Positions 22,869 through 34,418 of a stretch of 64,000 nucleotides of DNA are shown here, piece after piece. Both the position numbers and the translations under genes were made by a program. Position 1 is the first letter of the stretch. Every line of letters starts with the position of its first letter. This DNA is from Capitulum mitella. Lineage: Eukaryota; Arthropoda; Thecostraca; Pollicipedomorpha; Pollicipedidae. A model generated the notes under the pieces. The model saw only the letters and a list, made by a program, of their open reading frames with translations. It was not told the origin of the DNA and did no database searches. The DNA is taken from positions 620,001 to 684,000 of the forward strand of contig CP099842.1 of the NCBI GenBank assembly GCA_030062745.1. Direction: 5' to 3'.

Positions 22869-23640
22869 AGAGCAAATGTAGTCATGGACAACCAATGGGT
22901 CCATTCCAATTGCCCTGTTCCGCATATGTTTGGTTTATAAGATATCTATGTACCTTGTGGTCACCATGGACTACAGTTCAAGAGGACGCTGCATATTTCA
23001 TCCATTTGCAATAGAGCAAAACGGACCGCATATTCGTAAACAGCAGGCGCTGTTTGACTTATGAGTCCATTTTAAACAAAATCCGAACTCGACGCTAAAT
23101 TTGAATGCGAATACGCCGTTTGCCTAACGGACGTTGGGTTACCGAGGTTTGCATTTTCACCATTGGACGCCCGCGTACGAAATACGGCGTGGCGGCGTTC
23201 GCACGACCGGGCGTCGCGGCGCCCGCCAACCTGTCTAGGCTGTAAGGCCTGGACCCCTCAGTTTGTTGGCATCTGCAGCAGGGGCGTAACTTTATATAAA
23301 ATTATGGTATGGAGCATTGCATACCAAAGAAAACCATTGGTATGGAAATCCATACCAATATCTTGATTCGTTCACTTGTTTCCTTTCTTTATAAAATGAA
23401 GTATTGTAAATAAATTATCATTGCCACATTTTAGAGTTAAATGAATTCATTTTTCCATGCCGAAATTTACCACTACTTCTGCATCCATGATCTGCAGAAT
23501 AGAGGTCTATTCAATCTTCAGATCCCTGGAAGCATCAGAATTCTTAGGACACAGTTCACAGATTACGTGCAGATCCTGGTCATCACAAATAACACACTGA
23601 TCATGTGCCTGCTTCCTTTATTTCTTTTTTGGTATTTATA
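22869..23640. other. no gene; two adjacent palindromes
   Basis: GGTATG...CATACC at 23306-23325 is followed by a near-perfect palindrome at 23336-23359, ATTGGTATGGA-AA-TCCATACCAAT written as two 11-bp arms. The rest carries no recognised feature. Confidence 0.5.
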
Positions 23641-23960
23641 AATCACAAAACAAGGCCTCGCATGACGACGCGGGCCGCTTTCCATTGGTCTAAACACGCG
23701 GAAACATCAACCACACAAGCATCGCCGCCAGCGCCGCCTCTCGACGCACCGAGGAACTACCACCGCGGGAGCGGCGCTAGCCACGTCCACCATGTATTCG
23801 GGGCGCACCGACCGGCGGTCAGCCTGCAAACGGTAGCCACTGAGGCATTCAACCGTGCTCGCACCCTCCACACTCCCATGCACTCTGTTAGTAAAACTGC
23901 GGATTTTGAAACAAGACCACACACCGGCCAGAACTTAGGCAGTGTAAAATGTTAATACTG
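23641..23960. other. GC- and CpG-rich patch of unknown role
   Basis: Base composition rises sharply between about 23650 and 23890, with many CG dinucleotides. A short frame on the minus strand (23922-23707) is Arg- and Val-rich and matches nothing I recognise. It could be a small CpG-rich promoter or a repeat fragment. Confidence 0.25.
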
Positions 23961-25110
23961 CGCGACAGTTTTCTGGAGCCATCACACTTCATTACTCCGG
24001 ATATAACGCTCTCATCACCACAAAAATATCACCGTTTCGCATAAATCGCTACTTGTCCGGTTCGTTCATGCACTTATGCACGCTAGTGCCTGTAGGGCTT
24101 GGAAACATTGTTCTAAATACGTTGGAAAGCCTTCAACAACAACAAAAAACATCATGCGCCACTCGTGAATGTACCTTTAACCTAGCAATATCGCAAGATT
24201 TACGGCACGAACGTAGTAAGTCACAACAAATATAAGAGTAACCAAGTCGATCGTTATTTGGTAATGACTTATGCACCGGTTCTGGGCACGGGACAAGCTG
24301 CGCCAAAAAGTGCGAGCGGATTCGCTTTGAAAAAATCGTGGACTACCGTGTCGTCATACCACAGCAAATGCAATCCTGGCAATGCTATAATGCCACTTAA
24401 ATGCAAAAATGGCTTTTCAGGCATATATCTGTGGTTTGTCTGATTCTGTATCGACTGAAGCTGCGTAGAGACACGGCAGCGATAGTGGATTCCGACGTCG
24501 TCTCGACACGTCCCCGGAGTTAGTCTGGCCGATTCTCATCTGTCAAACGCTTTTGGTTTGGGTGTTTTCCAGTCTTTCTTTCGTGTCATTTATGAACACA
24601 CTGGAACAAAAGCTTTGGTGCTCCTATTCACAGCGCATACTGCGCTCGGTCGGCTGGTCAGACGGCTCATATTGATGCCAAGTTTCTCTATAATTTTTCC
24701 CTGTTGATAATAAATTTTTGCATCTTGTTAATATTTATGGCAATGTACTTCTCAAGTTTCATGTAGTTTCCTAGATATCTTTCAAACCCCTCAACACATG
24801 GAATACGACACTGTTTTCGAAGCTCCAAATATATAAATTGTCCCAAAGAGGGCAAGCAGCTCATACTTTAACATCCGCACTTACTCGCCGTCTTCCTGAA
24901 AAATCCGCGATGAAACACTGCGCAAAGAAAACGCCGCATCACTTCCCAATTTTCCTCCTAATTCAGTCTAATCTAATGTGTCTTCAAATCCGGTGAATAC
25001 GAGTTTGTTTCAGAGGCATCCAGAGTCTTCTCTCGTGTTCCCATTTTACCGGATACTGCCGCTTCTGTTCCCTTTGTAGATATTTGTTCCAATTTTCCAC
25101 GTTCATGAGC
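23961..25110. other. no gene recognised
   Basis: AT-rich sequence with only short chance frames. Confidence 0.35.
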
Positions 25111-25112
25111 CA

Positions 25113-25466
25113 TCACCTTGCAGTAACGGCACTGACTAATCTTCCGTATTGAAGGCGGTCAGTCCTTCTTTGGGCACTTCTTGCAGAACTGGTCGTTCTT
25201 ACGACTAGTACAAAAGAGCATTCCCTTATCAGACAGTGTAGCGACCAACGACCAACGCAGTAAGACAGTTCGGATTCTCTACGTTTGATCTTTCTCACTT
25301 CCAGATTCAGCATCTGCTCGTCTTTACCTCCTTTACTGTTGCCTTTTACCCTTGCTGCCTGCTTTTTGCTCGCTGCTTTCCTTCCTTTCCTTCTTCTGCT
25401 ATCCCTAGACTTCTTCCTTTCTTGCATACTCTGTTGTAACTGTTTCCGGCACAGGTAGTGTATCAA
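25113..25466 (-). CDS. unrecognised basic, lysine/arginine-rich reading frame
   Basis: The frame begins MIHYLCRKQLQQSMQERKKS and has a Lys/Arg/Ser-rich core (about residues 15-50) that would be nuclear or nucleic-acid binding if translated. In another frame around 25210-25150 a cysteine pattern is visible (FC...QFCKKCPKKD...CRYC), so a frameshifted zinc-binding region is possible. No start context, splice evidence or homologue is visible. It could be part of an old transposon ORF1. Confidence that it is a real gene is low. Confidence 0.15.
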   Translation of the reverse strand: MIHYLCRKQLQQSMQERKKSRDSRRRKGRKAASKKQAARVKGNSKGGKDEQMLNLEVRKIKRRESELSYCVGRWSLHCLIRECSFVLVVRTTSSARSAQRRTDRLQYGRLVSAVTAR

Positions 25467-25469
25467 CCC

Positions 25470-26620
25470 GGATGTACTTCATTGACGGAGCCGCAACTCG
25501 TGTTGACAGCGTGACAGCCTCTGTAGACGCTCTGATGGCCGTCGCCGACCCATCTAAACAGGGCGACTCGGCCGCGAGCTCCCCAGCTGCCAGGGGGCGT
25601 CTCAGCTGCTGGGGAAATCTCAGCCGCTCGGGATGTCTAAGTTGCTGGCAGAGGCTCCGTCATGACGGAGGCGACCACACCAGACGACGCAACTTTGCGC
25701 CGTTCCTGCGGGGTGTCATTGTGGGCTGCAGAGTCTCTCAGTCTCACCCTCCTCTCTCCCTGGTGAAATATGCTGCATGCTACCTGCGTCCACAGCTTTA
25801 GCTGTACCTCAGGTTGTCATAACGTCAGAAACACACTCAGTGCTTTACGAATCGGACTCGTGTCAGCCTGTGATAAACATGTACGTCTACAGGTGTAGCA
25901 AACAGACGTCAGCAAGCAAGACGTCCGCTTTATTTTTATTTTTTATTTTTTGACCGTCTCACCCCGCCCTTGTCACCACCACATTTTCTCATAGGAAATC
26001 ATGTTAAATTTCTAAAAAGGGGAGTCAGGTATGACCCCCACCCCATTCCTACACCTATGCCGTCCACAGAATCAAACAGAACATTGGACTCTTAGGCTTG
26101 ATACAAGAAGGGCAGTGGCGTGCGAAAACTAATAGAAAAATGCCCGCTTTTAGTAGCAAATTGCCCAGATCTCTTTAAAGAGCACGCGGCTTTCCTTTCC
26201 GTGCCGGCGTCTGGATAAAGAGGTCTGCTGTCATAATGTAGCTTAATATTTCCCGTCGGTGGCGATAGAAGTTTGGGTTATAGAGGCGATGGTAGTTTTA
26301 CCTAACCAGGCCATCGTACGTTACTTTCCCCTACCAACTCAAAGACAATAAAATAAAACACGCACAACTTTCAGTTGCTACATTTTACTACATCTTATAC
26401 CTTTCAATGGGACTTAAAAACCACCTTGTCACGTCCCTGGCCCATTCTGTATTCAAGGATGTCAGAAGAAGTTGAAGCTTACCCCGGAGACTATCACAGG
26501 AAGAAAATAACAAACAAACAATGTCGCGTGAATCAAAACCCATTTTCCACATTTTATCCATCTTAATTTTTCGGAAATGTCACTCTGAGCCAGAAGAATC
26601 TCTGTCTGATCATTTACACA
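25470..26620. other. no gene recognised
   Basis: No supported coding region. It includes a T-rich run near 25930-25955. Confidence 0.35.
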
Positions 26621-27875
26621 TTAACCCTATTCCCGGAGGGCTACACCATATGGCCGATTTTCGATACACCTCATTCGATTCTCTCTACACCATATGGCTC
26701 ATTCTCTCAGCAGGGGGGGGCAGATTCGCCCCCCCCGTGAGATCTCGAGAATTACACATCTGATTTCTTCGCAACAAACGGCAATCGATTTGCCATAACG
26801 CAAACTACACTTTAAATAAGGAAGTCTTAAAAATTTTGAAAGGGGTGGATACAGGGGGCAAAAATATCAAAATGGGGGTACTTTTGGACCTCTTATAACT
26901 CCGTTGTTTATGCGCCGATTGCGATGAAATTGACATGAATGGAAAGATTATGGATGGGACTTTATCACCTGTACACACATTTGAGATTTTGAGAAAATTC
27001 ATGGGCGTTCACAGATTTTAAAAATAGGAGGATTAGTTTCTCAAAAACGGCATGAACAAGAAAGGTTAACGCACTTTTTGGCTTCTGCTAGTCATGTTAT
27101 ACTAAAAAAGTACAAATCGTACTACAATGTTTTATAATGTTAGCATAAGCGGTGCCAGGGACATGAAAAAGGGCGAACTGTCATGGTCACATGCTCTTCA
27201 GATCAACTTGTGACTTTTGACCTTAAATGGCCTCCAGTGACTTTAAGGTCACTTGAAATGATCTCGTGCGCATTTAGTATTACCTGTAAATGTTTTCAAT
27301 CATTTGAATCCACTCTATTTCAAAAATTCCATTTTACAGCTATTGTGCTTTAGGGTAGACGCACTGACGTTTTAGGTCTTAGTTCCGTGACCCGACCTGA
27401 CATCAAGCTGAAACTTAATAAACAAATAGAGAGCACCCTATTACGTCATATGTTTTCCGCGTTTGGCATTTCAAAAAACAGCGCCAAAATTATTACTATA
27501 AAACCAAATTTTGACTTTTGGCCTTGACCTGACCTTGTAAAGTGACCTCAGACGAACAGAATTGCATTTGCACGTTGCCCAGCGATTTAACTGTACATCC
27601 AATTACGGTTTTGCGTTCTATTTTAAAAACGCCATTTTTGAACGTCATTTTCCTTTGACCATCAACAGTGCCAAAAATGGCCTGAGGTGTCTCCCAAAAA
27701 TGTTTCCTGACTCCGGCCCTAACCAAAATGGAATTTTAAAATTTTGTCGCAGTACGAAAAAAGAATAGCTAGGAAAAGTGACCAAGTTTCGTGAAGCTGC
27801 GTCAAAAACTCTGGAATTGGCAAGCAAAAAACCCGAGGGGGGCGGATTCGGCCTCCCTGCCAGGAATACGGTTAA
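26621..27875 (-). mobile_element. TTAA element family A, copy 2 (inverted)
   Basis: Bounded by TTAA 26621-26624 and 27872-27875. The left end is TTAACCCTATTCCCGGAGGG. The right end is CCAGGAATACGGTTAA. The interior matches the 13.3-14.5 and 48.5-49.7 kb copies in reverse, including TTCATGTCCCTGGCACCGC read on the minus strand near 27150-27170, and AGGTCAAAAGTCA on the minus strand at 27223-27211. A short local duplication near its left end (TACACCATATGGC, about 26642 and 26686) accounts for its slightly greater length. Confidence 0.8.
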
Positions 27876-27899
27876 CTCGGCTCCAACCCATTGCCCACG

Positions 27900-28250
27900 A
27901 GTTACGCAAGACCAGACCTGTGCCCGATTCTCTCGGAATCAGAATCGGTTTCGGAGTCGATTCCGTTCCGATCATTTAGAACAGCAATTAGTTCCACTAA
28001 TAAGTAGCGGAAACAGAATCGGAGTTGAATCATACAGCTGTTTAAGGGATCAGAATCGGGATAAATTTTAATGGCTTAATCCAACGCAAAGAATCTTAGT
28101 GGAATCGATTCCGAAATCGACTCATTTCATTTTCAGTCGGAATCGAAATCGAATCAGTTTTGGAAAACCACGTTGAATCAGAACCAGAATCGATTCAGCA
28201 AGCCATGAGTCGGATTCGGGATCGATTACCCTCAAAGTGGAATCTGCGGT
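27900..28250. repeat. degenerate GAATCG/CGATTC-rich repeat
   Basis: GAATCGG, GATTCCG and GAATCGATTC words recur in both orientations about every 10-25 bp. The same style of sequence occurs at 46.44-46.67 and 47.29-47.47 kb. This resembles decayed terminal regions of hAT-type elements made of alternating GAATC words, but no boundary is clear. Confidence 0.45.
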
Positions 28251-29120
28251 CTGTGCAGGACTTTCCTAATTTCTCATGTCAAAGAAAAGCCAAGTAAATA
28301 CGTAGCTTCACACATTTGCAGTCGTGTTCGGTGATGACATGTCCCTGGCATGAGAGTAACGTTGGACATTTGGGTTGCCAGTCCTTTCCCTCATCTACTC
28401 TATGCTGCTTCTAGGGGTCCCTTGCTAAACATGGAACCCGTTTTTCACTGGAAATCCTCCCGAAAAAGTTTTTGAACGCCGGTGTTTACCGGAAACGTAC
28501 TGCTATCTCTCGTTAGAGATTCTTTTACATCGCAGATGCTTGCGAAGGGAAAAATCGTTCCCGCGCCAATAAGTAGAGGAAACGTATTGCAATCTTTGGT
28601 CAAAGTTTGTCTCTTGTTATCGCAGGTGCTTACGAAAAGTGAAGGTCTCGCAATGTAAGCAATTTAAAAATGCCCGAGCATTTTTGCTTTTGTTTATTTT
28701 TTTGGTAGACGGAGCTAGAGCCACACCGCACTTAAGCCACGCCACAACCTGTGCAAGCTGTACTCTAAAAGAAAAAAAGGATTTACGGTCAACCTGACAA
28801 CCGCAGCAATGCCATTAATGGAAGTCCTTTGTAAACCGGGAGCTGTCCCGCTTGCTACCGAGCAAGCAACGAGCTGTAGCCCCAGGACCTGCGCAGATCT
28901 GTGTAACAAGATATAGCAAAGTCGCTTGTCGTAATGGCATTCCAGATATTTTGTCCGACTGCACTCGGTGAAAGGCTCTCGTGGAACCGTTGTCGGTCGC
29001 GTGCAACAGGCACATTGCGCAATGTACATGAGATCAGTGTCCTGGTAGACAGAACAGTGCAGTCGCCAGGGGTCTTTTGTATGGCCATGTTGCGACCCGG
29101 TGAAATGGAGGGGAACCTGC
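28251..29120 (+). repeat. dispersed repeat family D, copy 2
   Basis: Second copy of the 16.56-17.44 kb family in the same orientation, with matches in order from about 28311 (CATTTGCAGTCGTGTT) to 28963 (CCGACTGCACTCGGTGAAA). The shared block at 28747-29080 includes CTGTCCCGCTTGCT and ACATGAGATCAGTGTC. Its boundaries were not found. Confidence 0.6.
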
Positions 29121-30780
29121 ATAACTAACAAGTGAACAACACATTCGTCAATGTGAAAATATGCGAAAATCTCCACCAGTTCCATGCACTTGCCTGGAAT
29201 GTCGCAGTCGCAGCTCTCATACTTTCGTATTCCAATAAAATGCTACCCAGACAAGAAGATTTCTCACTGCATTCGAAAACTCTTCTGGGTGGAGCGTCTG
29301 GCAACCTCATGACCCGCCAACGGCTGGAAGGCATTATTCGTGGAGGTCAGCTGACAGTTCGTGGCCAAACCGCATGCCAGGGTCGTAAAATAAGGAATGC
29401 GCTACGGGACACGAAAACTCATTCTATTATTGAAGAAACGGAGCCCACGATGTTTTTGGAGGGAACAGTTAACCTTAGACTGTGAAATGAACAAGTGAAT
29501 GGAAATTGAAATGGAAGTAATCCGGCTATTCTACTGAAATTCTATGAGTCAATGCGCAGTTTTTTTCTGGGGGGGGGGGGTATTTAATGTTCTCTGCTTG
29601 CTAGAAGAAGCTATAAACATCCGAATGTGGCCTGGTGTGAATGACACTGATCTAACTGCACTGGCGGTGATAAGGATCTAGCATGGCGTCTGTATGCGTG
29701 CGTCGATTTCTGATTTCTGCAACGGCACCATTAGCCGTGGTGAAGGTCAGTTGCCTGAGATCAGGAAAACTATGGAGTATTTGGTCATACATGCATTACC
29801 CCTAATTTTACTCAAACCACCCTTTTCCCAGTACTCGCAGTATGCTGGCTTTCAAGAAGTAATCAGTTTTAACATCACAAAGCTATTGACCAAAAACTTT
29901 CCAAAGGCTTGGCTTGGAACCTGCTTGAAGCGGCACGCCGTGTGACTTCCAAGAAGCGAGAAAGAAATGAACTAAACGTAAACCGTGGCTTATTCTTGAG
30001 CAGCGAGTCGCCCCTTTCCTGGGAATTTCCGAACTACATCCGTGGCACGATCCATTTCAACATCCCGTCTCCTCCCCCATACGGTGGCAACGAAAGGTTT
30101 GTGCACATTCCCCATCCAATGGCAATAAAATATCGGGAATGACAATAAAATATCAATATCATTTCATGAAACGTTAATGCTAAAACTACATCCTTAAGCT
30201 GCCACCCCTTTGTCATATTTTTAGTCGATGTGGACGCAAAATTTTAAACTCAGCTCTCCCAGCATGTGCGACACGAGAATTATTGATTGCATCAACTGAA
30301 AGCTACTATGAGGCAAAAAATGGACATTACAAACTTGTCAAAACACATCGTGACTACCTTTCGAGAAACACATATTTACCTTGCTATGGACCAGCCGTTC
30401 ACCACCATCTTATCAACTTGATGGTTAATATCTTTTATACGCCTCAGATATTTTTTATTACCATAGTGTCTTATCGCTGTGTCCTCGAATTACCGCTGTC
30501 GGACACCGATAGTTCTATCGGTATCCGATAGGGGTACCGATCATTTGCTTCGCAGTCAAAAGTTCTTTTACGTTGCAATTTAACTCTCTTATGCAGGGAC
30601 AACTATACCAGGACATTCTTCATGGTCTAAAAGTACTCTATAAACCGAAGACTTTTTACAATTGGGTATATCACGGGTGAGAACACTGACTTCACGGCAC
30701 TGCCAATCCGTCTTCACTTCGTCTTCTTCGGAATTAGTCTCAAATCGCAATCGCACTTTTTCACTTTCTGATCCACTGTG
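29121..30780. other. no gene recognised
   Basis: Includes a run of G at about 29571-29580 and several chance frames. The frame at 29132-29485 directly follows repeat family D and could be part of that element, but nothing identifies it. Confidence 0.3.
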
Positions 30781-30796
30781 AAGGCCATGGTAAGAT

Positions 30797-30850
30797 GTGC
30801 TTTATCTCGCATATTATGCGACATGGAGTGCTTTATCTCGCATATTATGC
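30797..30850. repeat. short tandem duplication of a 31-bp unit
   Basis: GTGCTTTATCTCGCATATTA (continuing TGC) occurs exactly at 30797-30819 and again at 30828-30850. Confidence 0.9.
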
Positions 30851-32430
30851 ATGACATAAGACCACCACCAAAATCTGGAAAAGAGAAGAAAGTGGCTTTT
30901 AAACACCAGGGATGTGGCGATCACGGAAGTCGCAGAAAATTCCAGTTGGTGTTGGAAGTACTCACCGGTACGACGGGTAAAACAAAGTTAGTTCAAATAT
31001 TCTGATATAATACTAAGAACGTGTCAAATCTCCGTTTGGCTGATACAACTTACAGTTTCAACACTAATTAAGTATCTTCACTTTGAAAGAAAGACGACAG
31101 AAATATTTCTTTTATGTTGGATCTTTTAGTCACGGTATATTTGATAGGGCGACTTATTGACGCAGTGAATGGCAAATATGACCTAATGCCGTCAATTCTT
31201 GTATGTTATTTTGGACCCGGCTTAATCATTGTTATGCATACCAAATCCCTTGGCGATTTTTAACATTACGCCACGTTTTGATGTCATGGAAGTATCTGAT
31301 CAGTTTTTGCTTTGATTTTTTATCGCGTTATTTATTTTTTCTGTTACTTGTCCTGGAGCAGTTTTGCGGTGGGTGTCTTGTTTACAGGACATATTTTTAG
31401 CTTTTGCTCGTCTGGTAACTGTGTTATGGTCTTGTTGTTAGTGGTTGTCACGTATTATAGTGAATACCATGCATACTGTACACTGTACTCTAGTTTTTAC
31501 CATACATTTAATTTTTTATTGTGTTTTGGCCTCGATATTACTGGTCTTGGGGCATTTTTGCAGTAAGTGCCTTGTAAATGCACCTTCGATGTTGCTCTAC
31601 ACCTTTTTATTGTTAGTTTCTAGTTTGTTTAGATAAATAGCATAAACTGTTAACATAATTTCATTTCTCTTATCCTTACTGCTATTATTATCCTGACTGG
31701 TATTGCTCTCTTTTACCTGTCGCCTTAAATGTTTTCCCCTCTACTATACTTTATCTCTTATCTATGTCTGCCTTTGTGACATTCTTGGTCTATAGCATAA
31801 TCAGAAGTTAATTATATGATATGTATGCCTCATAAATACTAATATTCAACAAGTACTCAACACAGACCCGCCTCTGTCAGTCACCTTTCCTTGCCGTCTA
31901 GGGTCTCGATCCAGCCGCGAGTCTCAGAGGATATAAAAACTTCATCTATAATTTTTGTTCTAATTTCATTGTCCAGCATCGGATAAGACATAAAGAATGA
32001 GGAGCGCTACATAGCAGGCGAGCTCGTGCTCACGAGAGTCTTGCATAACTCGGAGGTACTTCGGTATTTTGTTGCATATTAACACTTGATATTTTTTTAA
32101 AATAATCCCCGAGACAGAAAACGGTGTGTAGGCATATGACATAAAACAAACATCGGCAGCCATTCATGCATCATCATGCGTTGAAATTAAGCAATTAGAG
32201 GGAAATCATGAACAGTCTCCAACACGGTGAAAGGCTGTGCAAAAAACCTCATTTTAAAGTTACCTGGAAAAGCGTTTTAAATCAAAATACGGCAAAACGA
32301 CGTTGAACATCCAGAAATATCGTCTGAAAGATCCTTCTTGTCGTTCTGGCAACATGCCGCGCAGCTGCAACTGTATTGCGCACTCCAGGCAATGTTCAAG
32401 GGAATGTAGAAGTGAATGCCCCGTCATGTT
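30851..32430. other. AT-rich stretch, no gene
   Basis: Strongly T-rich on the + strand at about 31300-31640, producing hydrophobic chance frames. Two related segments about 195 bp apart (GCAGTTTTGCGGTGGGTGTC near 31359 and GCATTTTTGCAGTAAGTGCC near 31552) suggest an old local duplication. Confidence 0.35.
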
Positions 32431-32439
32431 GACAACAAC

Positions 32440-32560
32440 CGAAGTCTATGAAACAGCACCCCACGTGCAGTCCGAAGGCGATACCCCGCCCGGGACTCCG
32501 CAGACTTATGCTTATCATCTAAAGCACTAACCTACTGCTCTAACGCGGCCAGCCGGCCGC
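32440..32560 (-). repeat. possible tRNA-derived SINE head
   Basis: On the minus strand GTTAGAGCAGTAGGTTAGTG (about 32548-32529) resembles an RNA polymerase III A box of a tRNA. It is followed at suitable distance by CTGCGGAGTCCCGGGCGGGG, in the place of a B box and T arm. The B box is degenerate and the acceptor stem does not close, so it is not a working tRNA gene. A tRNA-derived SINE fragment is the better explanation. Confidence 0.3.
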
Positions 32561-33240
32561 CCGCCAAACCTCAGAAAATGGGGGAATCCGGTGCTGGCAT
32601 GTTTGCACTGTGTACGCCGTTGGAGTTGGCTCTTGTGACGGAAAAAGAAGTTTTCAGATCGTCAGAAGACAAGGCGTCACACTACAAAGAAGCGAAGTGT
32701 CGCACGACGCGAGAATGATTGCAATCTGCGGATCTGAGATAAATCTGAGATAAAGTTCCGCAAAAATGAGGCAATTAGCACGCAAGCCTTATGAGCTGAT
32801 AGGAAATTACGCCATGGAGCGTTTGTGCGGCCAGCTAACTTCGGTGGGAGCCGGTTTTAACCATCGCAGTTACGACTTAACTTACACTGATGGCCGCTCA
32901 AACCGCCATCACCTTGATGTACGCTTCCTACCACCCTCCTCAATTCTGGTCCGTCAGTCCGGGCCATGTTGAGTTTGATCCTCATCAGGTCAGTACGCGA
33001 CACTGATCAGACTGCACGTCATGCGCCAGAATGGCATGCTTTGGAACATCGTGCGAAATGGCAAATGCAAATGTCGCCTCAAAAAGCAGCCTCCGTGTTT
33101 TTCGCATGTTGAGGGCTAACAACATCCCTGATCGCCCCGAAGTTTTGGAGAGCTGATTTTAAAACCTGTTTAGGTGTTCCCTGACAACCTGAGCTTAGTG
33201 CCTTCAAAGGGCACTGACCCATGCCCCTTTCTCGATGGAA
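32561..33240. other. no gene recognised
   Basis: Only short chance frames (for example 32766-32972). No domain was recognised. Confidence 0.3.
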
Positions 33241-33750
33241 TGCCATGCAGCTATCTCGATACGGTGACGGCCTTCGTCGTATAACAGATATTACCAGTAT
33301 TTTGCAGCACTCAGTCTTACTGATACCCATGCATGAGTACCACCCATGGCGTTAGTGGCCTCCGAACGCGGGTCGTTGCTTGGGTCAGGGGCAACTGAAT
33401 ACGTCGAAATTATCCACCGACCTTTTTGACCTTTTACTGACCTCGGAGGTGTCACCTAGCAGTTGGGAACGCTGGTATCTCCAGCAGCAGTAGTTTCAGC
33501 TCGTATTCATCATCAGAACTTGTTCTGGGCCCCTCAGGAACACTGTAGGTTACGTCCCGTAGGATCCAGTGTAATCCAGAATCTCCTAGCTTGACCTTTG
33601 AGATAGTGTACACGGTCGATGTGTGATCTCAAAGGGTTGAACCGGATACCATCGTATAGCCAAACAGTAAGGCTACATGCTCGTTTGTTTCGTCCCTCTA
33701 TCATGTCAAGTCTGGAAATGGCTGAAGGGCGCATACTGCCCGGGTCTAAG
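33241..33750 (+). repeat. dispersed repeat family E, copy 1
   Basis: Matches 50862-51600 in the same orientation at several ordered points: CGGTGACGGCCTTCGTCGTA with CGGTGACGATCTTTGTCGTA; GGCCCCTCAGGAACAC with TGCCCCTCAGAACCAC; TAGGATCCAGTG with TAGGATCCAATG; and GTCAAGTCTGGAAATGGC with GTCAGGTCTGGAAATGAC. It also contains GACCT half-sites like the TTAA elements. Termini were not found. Confidence 0.65.
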
Positions 33751-34140
33751 TTGTTGAGGCTTATCTTTTTACGACTGGACGCCGGCGTACGAAGTACGTT
33801 CAGGCGTCGGAGTTCCCACCCACGCCCTTACGGGCATCGTGAACCAAATATCAGCTCCGCAAAACACAACTTCTATCACCGGCTTTGTTTTGGTACCATC
33901 ACCAGGGGCAGAACGTGTTCTGGCGGGGAGGGACCGGCTACTTTTTGAACTATTTCTTTCGATGCAATACCATACGCTTAATGTTAAATTTCGCCAGTTG
34001 CGGGGGGGGGGGGATCGGAAGGGCATGGTGCCCCGTGCGACCCCCAGCTCTGCCGCCTATGAGTACCACTGGATACGCCATGAAATATTAATGACTTTTG
34101 CACTGTTTGGTTGAAAAAACACACGTTATTGTGAATATGG
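33751..34140. other. no gene; G-tract at about 34002-34013
   Basis: GGACGCCGGCGTACGAAGTACG-like sequence near 33778 resembles a stretch near 23165 and may be a small repeat. The tract of G around 34005 resembles the internal tracts of the TTAA elements, but no TTAA ends were identified. Confidence 0.3.
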
Positions 34141-34199
34141 ACCAACTGAAAGTCTCTTTTGAGAGGCAACCCCCTAAAAAAATTATTTCTGTGAAGTTC

Positions 34200-34418
34200 G
34201 CCGTCCAGAGCAGCATTCGTAAGTAGCAGTCATGCGCCAGCAAACTCTGCGTTTTCCTCCAGCGGTATCCTTGACACAGTGAGTGTGGTCACGCATTCGT
34301 ATCTCGCACAGAGCACTCGTAGTACTGAGGAAAATCTCCGCCATCGTATATAAGGCGTCTAGGTTTGCTTGGTCGTCACAGCACAGCGCAGCAGCCCGCC
34401 GCCTCCGACACGTCCACC
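34200..34418 (+). promoter_or_regulatory. promoter and 5' UTR of the long glycine-rich gene
   Basis: A good TATA box, TATATAAG (34347-34354), lies about 70 bp before the ATG at 34419. A start site near GTCACA (about 34375) fits the usual 25-30 bp spacing. Upstream, 34227-34311 is identical by eye over 85 bp to 52589-52673 and partly conserved on the minus strand at about 9.5-9.6 kb. Such conservation next to TATA boxes across paralogues suggests shared control elements. The ATG context is CCACC-ATG. Confidence 0.75.

Noticed and set aside
23707-23922. Short minus-strand frame in a CpG-rich patch
   Set aside because: Arg-rich translation of CpG sequence without support from splice sites or similarity.
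31203-31636. Hydrophobic frames suggesting membrane proteins
   Set aside because: The sequence is strongly T-rich and produces Phe/Leu/Val runs in all frames. No conserved pattern.
32440-32560. A functional tRNA gene on the minus strand
   Set aside because: The B box is degenerate and the acceptor stem does not pair. Kept only as a possible SINE head.
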